A DNA stretch of 14,549 nucleotides from positions 1-14,549 of the forward strand of contig CBDVBZ010000094.1 of NCBI GenBank assembly GCA_965372355.1, read 5' to 3'. The notes below the pieces were generated by a model. The model did no database searches, was not told where the DNA came from, and worked only from the letters and a program-made list of their open reading frames with translations. Below, piece after piece: positions 6,541 to 12,469 of this stretch. Every line of letters begins with the position of its first letter. The stretch's first letter is position 1. The translations under genes were made by a program, and so were the position numbers. The DNA is from CBDVBZ01 sp965372355. GTDB lineage: Bacteria > Krumholzibacteriota > Krumholzibacteriia > WVZY01.

Positions 6541-6727
6541 CATCGAAGCAAGAACTGCACGAGTTCGTTCTTCCCTCGCTGTTTCATCGACTGTCAAGTT
6601 TTGCGCACAGATCATGGAGCGTGTTACGGTCGCAAATACTGCTTTGTGTCCAAAGACCGTTGGGTTATGCTGAATCAAGCTTACGACTGTAGGATATTGT
6701 TCGTCCCGAAAGGATGAGGAGAATCAG

Positions 6728-7081
6728 ATGGAAATCCGCCAAACCGCCAAAGACAACGCTGTCGTCGTCCACCTTACCGGGGAGATATGGGGGCGGAAAG
6801 GCGAGCCCGAACAATTGAGGGCATTGGTCGGCAAACTCGTCGAGGACGGCAACATTCGGGTGGTCTTCAATCTCGCGAAGGTCAGGCTGATCTCGAGCAT
6901 CGGCATCGGGATGCTGATCGCCGGTTACAAGGCGTTCACCGAAGGCGGCGGTGCCATGGCCATTGCCGAGCCCAGCGACCCCATAAAACCCGTCTTTCGA
7001 GTCCTCCGGGGCCCATTTGAGGTCTTCGAGACGGAGGACGAAGCAGTCACCTACGTCCAACGCGAACAACAAGAGAACTAA
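6728..7081 (+). CDS. STAS-domain protein (anti-sigma factor antagonist type)
   Basis: This 117-residue protein consists of one STAS domain. MEIRQTAKDNAVVVHLTGEIWG forms the first strands, RVVFNLAKVRLISSIGIGMLIAGYKAF (44-70) is the hallmark strand-helix, and an acidic C-terminal helix follows. SpoIIAA-like antagonists have DSSGLG with a phosphorylated serine. Here the aligned residues are S56-S57-I58-G59, so the phosphoacceptor serine (S57) is kept while the preceding aspartate is changed to serine. It would act in a partner-switching pathway with a serine kinase/anti-sigma protein, but no such partner is in the window. AGGAG lies six bases before the ATG. The CPBP protease follows after 16 bp, so the two are probably co-transcribed. 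Confidence 0.85.
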   Translation: MEIRQTAKDNAVVVHLTGEIWGRKGEPEQLRALVGKLVEDGNIRVVFNLAKVRLISSIGIGMLIAGYKAFTEGGGAMAIAEPSDPIKPVFRVLRGPFEVFETEDEAVTYVQREQQEN

Positions 7082-7097
7082 CGCCTCCCTGCCCACC

Positions 7098-7853
7098 ATG
7101 CTCGTTTCTGCCGATCACATCCTCGCCTTTATCATTGCAGCTGCCTGGCCGCTCTACGCCGCATGGGTGCAGTTTCCCCGTCTGAAACGCGGCATCGCCA
7201 TGGGAGTGCCCGGCATCCGGGTTCGCGCGTACTTGCAGGCGATGCTCACTCAGTGGGTCCTGGCCATACTGGCGATCGTCATGTGGACGCGTCTGGGCAG
7301 ACCGGCCGCCGATCTCGGTTTTGAACTGGTTGGTGGATGGCGTCTTGCCGTTGGCGTGGCCGCGCTGATCCTCGCCGTTATCCTTTTCGAGGTGCAACGG
7401 CGCCGTGTGACGTGCAGCGAAGAGGCCCAACGGGAGCTAAGAAAGAAGATCGGGGATGCCGGCGCGCTTCTGCCGGCAGACGTCAAGGAGCTGTTCCTCT
7501 TCTCTCACCTGTCGGTGACGGCGGGTATCTGCGAAGAGATTCTCTATCGCGGCTTCCTCATCTGGTATCTGACACAGATCGTCGGTCTCGTGCCGGCGGT
7601 GATCCTGTCATCGGTCTTGTTTGGATTCGCCCACCTCTACCAGGGTAAAAAAGGCGTCGCCCAGACGGGTATCGTGGGTCTCGTCTTTGCCCTGCTCTAC
7701 GTCGTGACGGGTGCGCTGTGGGTCCCGATGCTTTTGCACACGCTCGTCGACATAAACAGCGGCGTGCTCTGGTACCAGATTCGAAACACACCCGTGATAA
7801 GCAACGATGTCGAACCGCCCGTGCCGCCGGGCGAGAAATCGGAGACCGAATGA
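7098..7853 (+). CDS. CPBP-family intramembrane metalloprotease (CAAX protease/Abi type)
   Basis: This 251-residue membrane protein has hydrophobic segments at about 7-24, 48-64, 82-98, 135-145, 155-180 and 190-212. All three family motifs are present: EEILYR (146-151; glutamate pair and arginine), FGFAH (175-179; the motif-2 histidine) and HTLVDIN (214-220; the motif-3 histidine). Members are glutamate-type intramembrane proteases. They cleave prenylated CAAX proteins in eukaryotes, while the bacterial roles vary (bacteriocin immunity, processing of membrane proteins). The ATG at 7098 leaves a clean N-terminus; no clear ribosome site precedes it, which fits translational coupling to the STAS gene 16 bp upstream. 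Its stop overlaps the tag start (ATGA). The substrate is unknown. Confidence 0.85.
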   Translation: MLVSADHILAFIIAAAWPLYAAWVQFPRLKRGIAMGVPGIRVRAYLQAMLTQWVLAILAIVMWTRLGRPAADLGFELVGGWRLAVGVAALILAVILFEVQRRRVTCSEEAQRELRKKIGDAGALLPADVKELFLFSHLSVTAGICEEILYRGFLIWYLTQIVGLVPAVILSSVLFGFAHLYQGKKGVAQTGIVGLVFALLYVVTGALWVPMLLHTLVDINSGVLWYQIRNTPVISNDVEPPVPPGEKSETE

Positions 7854-8485
7854 CAAAACGATGCGCGTGGGCACGGGGGAGCGATCTGGACATCGCGTAT
7901 CACGATCACGAATGGGGTGTCGCCGTCTACGATGATCGTCTGCTCTTCGAGTTTCTCACGCTCGAGGGGGCCCAGGCGGGGCTCAGCTGGTCGACGATCC
8001 TCAAGAAACGCGACAACTACCGCAACGCGTTTTCGAATTTCGATACAGAAAAGGTTGCGAGATTCGACAAACGCAAAGTCGCCCGCCTTTTGAAAGATCC
8101 GGGGATCGTCCGTAATCGTCTCAAGGTCGAATCCACCGTGAACAACGCCAGACGGATCCGGGAGATTCAGAGGGAGTGTGGAAGCTTTGCAGGGTATATG
8201 TGGCAGTTCGTGGGAGGCGAACCGATCCAGAACCGGTGGCGGTCAATCGCGGAGATACCGGCTCAAACGGACGAATCCAGGCAAATGAGCAAGGACATGC
8301 GCAAACGCGGGTTCGGGTTCGTTGGCCCGACGACCTGCTATGCCTTTATGCAGGCCGTCGGGATGGTAAACGATCACGAGGTTGGTTGTTTTCGCTACAA
8401 AGACATCCGCTCTGCCTCACGCAAAACCTCACTCACCCGCAAGGCCTCACGCGCGCGAAAGACCAAGGACTCAGCGAGACGGTGA
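7850..8485 (+). CDS. tag: DNA-3-methyladenine glycosylase I
   Basis: Tag removes 3-methyladenine from alkylated DNA. The protein begins MTKRCAWARG and continues IAYHDHEWGVAVYDDRLLFE. The zinc-snap ligands C5, H18, H176 and C180 (in MVNDHEVGC) align with C4, H17, H175 and C179 of the E. coli enzyme. The recognition residue E39 and W47 (LEGAQAGLSW) are kept, as is RKRGFGFVGPTTCYAFMQA. The protein is 211 residues against about 187 for E. coli; the extra part is a lysine/arginine/serine-rich tail from about 187. The start ATG at 7850 overlaps the protease stop, with GGAGA four bases upstream. The 3' end overlaps the convergent transketolase gene by 15 bp. Confidence 0.95.
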   Translation: MTKRCAWARGSDLDIAYHDHEWGVAVYDDRLLFEFLTLEGAQAGLSWSTILKKRDNYRNAFSNFDTEKVARFDKRKVARLLKDPGIVRNRLKVESTVNNARRIREIQRECGSFAGYMWQFVGGEPIQNRWRSIAEIPAQTDESRQMSKDMRKRGFGFVGPTTCYAFMQAVGMVNDHEVGCFRYKDIRSASRKTSLTRKASRARKTKDSARR

Positions 8486-10837
8486 TTTCTCCTTCAAGTA
8501 GCGCATGATTCCCGCAAACTGGCTCTCCCCGTCGAGACCCGCCTCCGCAAGAACCTGTACGGCCTGACCGCTTCCCAGAAAGTGACCCTTCTGGAATGGA
8601 TACATCGTCATCTGGCGGCCGTGCTCCGACATAATCCAACGGTACATGGTCGGCAGCGTAAACCCGGTAATGCCCATCGCCGCTTCGGCCCTTTCCTTCG
8701 GGTATATCTTCTCCTGTTCGGCCGGCGGCAGCAGGTCGAACAGCTCCGCGCTCGAAACATAGTACACGTTGAGGTCAACGCCTTCCTTCTGAAGCAGCGG
8801 CAACGCCACCGTGAGGAAGTCGTACGCAACCTCGCTGCCCTGGATAACCACTGTCCCATCACCATCGCCATTGGCCCGTCGAAGCGCGTAGACGCCGGAA
8901 CGTGAATCGGTGGCCGGCGCGATACCCAGCGCCTCTCGATCCAGAATCGTCTCGTTGGGCCGCGTCACAAACGGTGCAATGACTGCAGGCCGTTTGGCCA
9001 TCGCTGCGGACATCAGCGGCCACAACTCCTGCGGATCCCACGGTGTCAGCGTGATCGCCGTGCCCCGCGGAAAGTTCTCCTGCAGCAACTGGAGCGGTTG
9101 AGGATCGGCGTGCGTCGGTCCATCCTCTCCGGTCTTCACACCGGCGTGTGCACAAACCAGTACAAATGGGCGATACGGTTCTTCTGCGATCGCCTGTTTT
9201 GCCTGATTGCCAATAGCGTGCAGGCGTGCGGCAATATGACCCAGCGCCGCAATAAAAGCGCCATAAGACGATCCAACACCGATGTGTCGTCCGTATGTCG
9301 AAAGCCCCGAGAGGAGCGCACAAATCGCATCCTCACAGATACCCCCGACCGAGAGCAGACGCGCGTCGGGATTCGCCGCGGCGTTGTAGTAGCCTTTCGG
9401 AAAGTCCTTGCCGCCAACACTCACGCTCGTGGAACCCAGCAGGTCGGCCGACGCGATGAGAACCGCGCCGCCGCTCTTCTTGTTGAAGTACTGGAGAACG
9501 CGCCCCAGCTCGCCACGCAGAGTGCTTGTCGCTCCGGGCGCCAGTCGAAGCTCCTCGGGTATCTCTTCCCCGGTCTCGACTACCGCCGAGTAAATTGCCT
9601 CCACATCCGGTGCCCGATCCCGTGGCCCACGGCCCAGTTTGTCGAGACGGTCGCGGGCTTCGACGAGTTTTTCCGCAAGGTACTTCACCGTGTCCCAGTT
9701 GCCATCGAGCGATGTGCGGATCGTCATCAAGGCTTCCCAGAAACATTCCTCGACGATCACGGGTTTGTCGGCGCAATCGCAACGCTTCTCGCCTTCCTCG
9801 CACCGTGGCAGCGTGCCGCCCGTCTTGAGAAGCAGGGGCTCCACCGCTTTGTAAAAGCCATCCACGCAGAGCTTGTGACCCGCTCCATGCGAGGCTTTGC
9901 CCTCGATACCGTACTGCCATCCCTTGGTGGTCCGGTAGACGATCGCCGTCGGCTGGTTGCTGTCCATGTTCTTGGCCCGCCGTTGAGCGGCGACGATCTG
10001 CTGGAAATCGGTGCCTTCCGGGACGTAGATCACATTCCAGTCGTGCAGGTACGCGAATTCCATTGGCGTCCACTGCACGTAGTCGCCCGGCGTGTCGCCC
10101 TCGCGGCACACACGTTCCGTATCGATCGAGGCCTGGTTCCAGTCGACGTGCAGGATGACATTCTTCATCGACGAGGTCCCCGCCGCCGCCATCGCCTCAC
10201 CAACACGGCCCGGTGTCATACCACCCTCACCCTCCACGATGTGGATCCTGGGTGCGTTATCGCCGTAATAGTCCAGCGCGCCGAGCGCCAGCCCGAGCGA
10301 GCTCGGCAACCCCACGCCCGATGCACCGGTCGATAGACGCACAAAAGGCGTCGCGGGCGTCGGGTGCCCGTCGAGCGGTTTTGCGCCGTACTTTCGAAAA
10401 AGAGGCGTGTCGGTGATCGGATTTCGGCGAAAGCCAAGCAAATCCTCGATTCGCAATCGAAGACGAAGATCCTGCGGTACCAGTTCCTTGGCTCCACTGA
10501 GCATCATCTCATCGCGAAGCGCCCACATGGCGTACAGCCCCAGCGCCTTGTGGCCCGCGGCGTACGAGATGATATCCGCGTCGGGCCGCCCCGGCTGCGA
10601 CACGTCGTAATCCATGGTCTCGAAGACGATCGAGGTAACAAACCTGCCCGACGAAATCGATCCACCAGGATGCCCGGACATAGGAACATAGTTGTACATC
10701 ACCGCGCACATGGAACGATAGACAAGGTCATACGCTTCCAGATACTTTACCTCTTCATCGCTCAGCGGCTTGTCCGTCTTGACCTCATCAGAGATGTCGA
10801 TGTATTTGCCCCGTCTGGGTCCAAACGTGAGTGTCAT
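8471..10837 (-). CDS. Transketolase-like TPP enzyme, enlarged
   Basis: This 788-residue protein has the complete transketolase layout: an N-terminal PP domain, a central pyrimidine domain (about 436-630) and a C-terminal domain. Landmarks are SGHPGGS (54-60), GHKALG (95-100), the TPP/metal motif as GEGG (203-206) ending in DWN (232-234), SHGAGHK (316-322), ICEDA (500-504; the catalytic glutamate E502) and GEDGPTHADPQ (570-580). Two features differ from standard transketolases of about 660 residues: the first motif has GEG instead of GDG, and the domain linker holds C346, C353, C355 and C365. The exact substrates are therefore open, though sugar-phosphate transfer of a two-carbon unit is likely. 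AGGAGG lies eight bases before the ATG and overlaps the aminotransferase stop region, so the two genes form an operon with a 12-bp gap. Confidence 0.88.
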   Translation of the reverse strand: MTLTFGPRRGKYIDISDEVKTDKPLSDEEVKYLEAYDLVYRSMCAVMYNYVPMSGHPGGSISSGRFVTSIVFETMDYDVSQPGRPDADIISYAAGHKALGLYAMWALRDEMMLSGAKELVPQDLRLRLRIEDLLGFRRNPITDTPLFRKYGAKPLDGHPTPATPFVRLSTGASGVGLPSSLGLALGALDYYGDNAPRIHIVEGEGGMTPGRVGEAMAAAGTSSMKNVILHVDWNQASIDTERVCREGDTPGDYVQWTPMEFAYLHDWNVIYVPEGTDFQQIVAAQRRAKNMDSNQPTAIVYRTTKGWQYGIEGKASHGAGHKLCVDGFYKAVEPLLLKTGGTLPRCEEGEKRCDCADKPVIVEECFWEALMTIRTSLDGNWDTVKYLAEKLVEARDRLDKLGRGPRDRAPDVEAIYSAVVETGEEIPEELRLAPGATSTLRGELGRVLQYFNKKSGGAVLIASADLLGSTSVSVGGKDFPKGYYNAAANPDARLLSVGGICEDAICALLSGLSTYGRHIGVGSSYGAFIAALGHIAARLHAIGNQAKQAIAEEPYRPFVLVCAHAGVKTGEDGPTHADPQPLQLLQENFPRGTAITLTPWDPQELWPLMSAAMAKRPAVIAPFVTRPNETILDREALGIAPATDSRSGVYALRRANGDGDGTVVIQGSEVAYDFLTVALPLLQKEGVDLNVYYVSSAELFDLLPPAEQEKIYPKERAEAAMGITGFTLPTMYRWIMSEHGRQMTMYPFQKGHFLGSGQAVQVLAEAGLDGESQFAGIMRYLKEKSPSR

Positions 10838-10849
10838 GCTCCCGTCCTC

Positions 10850-12175
10850 CTAATGTAGATGCTCGCCTTTTTTTATATAACTCTGGAATCCGTCGATGTC
10901 TTTCGATGCGGCCTCTATCCGGCGGACTCCCTCTCCGAGTGACTTCAGATCGGTGGCTGTCGACAGACGCAGAAAGTGCATGCCCTCCGTCCCAATCGCT
11001 CCGAACGACCGCCGATCCATGGTCGCCACACCGTGGTTGTAAAGCGCAAACATTTGAAACAGGGTTGAAGGCGACGTCTTCTTTCTCACTTGTGGATCGA
11101 GCTTTTCGTAGGCATCGATAACGCCCAGGGCCTCGCACGCCCCACCGATGTTTGGAAACGCATAAAAGGCGCCCTCGGGTTTGTTGCAGCGAACGCCCTC
11201 GATCGCATTCAGTCTCTCGAACACAAAGTCACGTCTTTTCTGAAACTCTGCCGTCCTCTCGGCGACGATGGCTTTGACCTCCGGGCTCTCCAGCGCCTCC
11301 TGGCCGGCCACCTGGATAAAGGGTGGCGTGCAGGAGATAATATTGATATTGAGCTGCCGAAACACCATCGTCTCTTCGACCGTGGGCAGAATGGCATACC
11401 CCAACCGCCACCCGGTCATTGAGTATGACTTCGAGTGTCCGCTGGCGATAACGGTCCTTTCCGCCATTCCTTTTATGGACGCGATGCTCTCGTGCTTCTT
11501 GCCATCGAATACGATGTCCTCGTATACCTCATCCGAATAGATTCTCAGACCCGGCGACGCCTTGTCCTTGATGACCTGCGCGATCTCCTCCAGGTCTCCG
11601 CGTGTCAAGACACCACCCGTCGGATTCGACGGAGAGTTGATGATCAGCAACTTTGTCTTCGGCGTGATGAGTCTCTCGAGATCGGATGCGTTGAACCGAA
11701 AGTCTTTTTCTTCCGCCAGGTGAAGCGGCACCGGCACGGCCCCGAGATACGTCACCCACGACTCGTAGATCGGGAAGCCCGGGCTCGGATAGATAACCTC
11801 ATCACCCGGGTCGACGTATGTCATCATGGTGTATGAAATCGGCGGTTTGGCGCCGGTGGCGACAACAACTCTCTCCGGCTGAACCGGTATCCCGCGTGTC
11901 TTCTCGACCTGCTTGGCGATCGCCTCACGAAACGGCAGTATTCCCTGTGGATCCGTGTAGTGTGTGTTGCCCGCATCGATCTGTTCCATACCGACCCGGC
12001 AAACACTCTTGGGGGTATCGAAGTCCGGCTCCCCGAGATTGAGTTTGATTACTTTAACGCCGCTCTCTTCGCACCGGCGTATATCGTCTCCGATCTTGAA
12101 CGCATTCTCCGTCCCCAACGTGTCGATGCGGCTCGCAAAGACAACCGTGGAATCCTTGCTATTCGTAGTCGTCAT
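10850..12175 (-). CDS. Class I/II PLP-dependent aminotransferase
   Basis: This 441-residue fold type I aminotransferase is of the aspartate-aminotransferase superfamily. Seen in order are the N-terminal IKLNLGEPDFDTP, TGAKPPIS, YPSPGFPIYES, INSPSNPTGG (N184 contacting PLP), YSDEVYED (D215 and Y218), SGHSKSYSMTGWRLGYA (Schiff-base lysine K249, R257) and the C-terminal FLRLSTATDL, whose arginine binds the substrate carboxylate. All catalytic positions are intact. The substrate is not predictable; alpha-amino acid to 2-oxoglutarate transfer is the default. I chose the ATG at 12175, with GGGGAG ten bases upstream and AGGG nearer; a TTG at 12193 in frame would add six residues inside the leader. 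It is the first gene of the operon with the transketolase and is preceded by a terminator-like hairpin and an FNR-type box. Confidence 0.92.
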   Translation of the reverse strand: MTTTNSKDSTVVFASRIDTLGTENAFKIGDDIRRCEESGVKVIKLNLGEPDFDTPKSVCRVGMEQIDAGNTHYTDPQGILPFREAIAKQVEKTRGIPVQPERVVVATGAKPPISYTMMTYVDPGDEVIYPSPGFPIYESWVTYLGAVPVPLHLAEEKDFRFNASDLERLITPKTKLLIINSPSNPTGGVLTRGDLEEIAQVIKDKASPGLRIYSDEVYEDIVFDGKKHESIASIKGMAERTVIASGHSKSYSMTGWRLGYAILPTVEETMVFRQLNINIISCTPPFIQVAGQEALESPEVKAIVAERTAEFQKRRDFVFERLNAIEGVRCNKPEGAFYAFPNIGGACEALGVIDAYEKLDPQVRKKTSPSTLFQMFALYNHGVATMDRRSFGAIGTEGMHFLRLSTATDLKSLGEGVRRIEAASKDIDGFQSYIKKGEHLH

Positions 12176-12191
12176 GATCCCTACTCTCCCC

Positions 12192-12231
12192 AAAAAGAAA
12201 GCAGAGGCCAGCCGATACGCCGCCTCTGCTT
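12192..12231 (-). terminator. Intrinsic terminator hairpin in the aminotransferase leader (attenuator candidate)
   Basis: On the minus strand AAGCAGAGGC (12231-12222) pairs perfectly with GCCTCTGCTT (12208-12199) around a 13-base loop. The T tract TTTCTTTTT runs from 12200 to 12192, sharing its first two bases with the end of the stem. This is the full signature of a Rho-independent terminator read in the direction of the aminotransferase, ending 16 bases before its ATG. No gene lies upstream on that strand to be terminated, so attenuation of the operon is the best reading. Confidence 0.65.
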
Positions 12232-12301
12232 GCGTTTCCTACCCAAATGTCTCGTCATGGCGAAACAAGCTATTTGCGTACCGGCATCGGCACAACTATT
12301 G

Positions 12302-12307
12302 ACTCTA
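12302..12307 (-). promoter_or_regulatory. Candidate -10 element for the aminotransferase-transketolase operon
   Basis: Minus-strand TAGAGT (12307-12302) matches four of six positions of the -10 consensus. A start near 12295 would put the FNR-type box centre at about -42, the class II activator position where no good -35 is needed, and none is seen. The leader would be about 120 nt and include the terminator hairpin. Confidence 0.35.
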
Positions 12308-12330
12308 ACATGAGTTGCCCCATCGGCCAT

Positions 12331-12344
12331 TTGATTTTGATCAA
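12331..12344. promoter_or_regulatory. FNR/CRP-family binding site, exact TTGAT-N4-ATCAA
   Basis: The plus strand reads TTGAT TTTG ATCAA, an exact match to the FNR-type consensus on both half sites. It stands in the divergent gap between the aminotransferase start (156 bases away) and the metzincin start (126 bases away). A weak -10 (GATATT, 12370-12375) exists on the plus strand, so it could act in either direction. Confidence 0.6.
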
Positions 12345-12469
12345 TTTTAGCGCGCGCCCCGCCGATTTCGATATTCCACTGGCACCTTCCCCTCTCGCAT
12401 CGTATGCTTATGTTGTACCTCGAAGAAGCCATGAGGCCCCGCCGATCGATCTGATGAACGGAAAGAGTC

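Noticed and set aside
6550..6572. AAGAAC/GTTCTT stem after the ArsR-type gene
   Set aside because: Only six AT-containing pairs and a short mixed pyrimidine tail; too weak to call a terminator. The rest of the 6541-6727 gap shows nothing clear apart from the ribosome site of the STAS gene.
9098..10336. 412-codon open frame on the plus strand
   Set aside because: It is antisense to the transketolase, whose protein carries clear family motifs. The frame has no recognisable motif and arises from GC-rich codon structure.
12176..12193. TTG start adding six residues to the aminotransferase
   Set aside because: The TTG codon lies next to the terminator T tract and has no ribosome site; the ATG at 12175 has purine-rich sequence before it.
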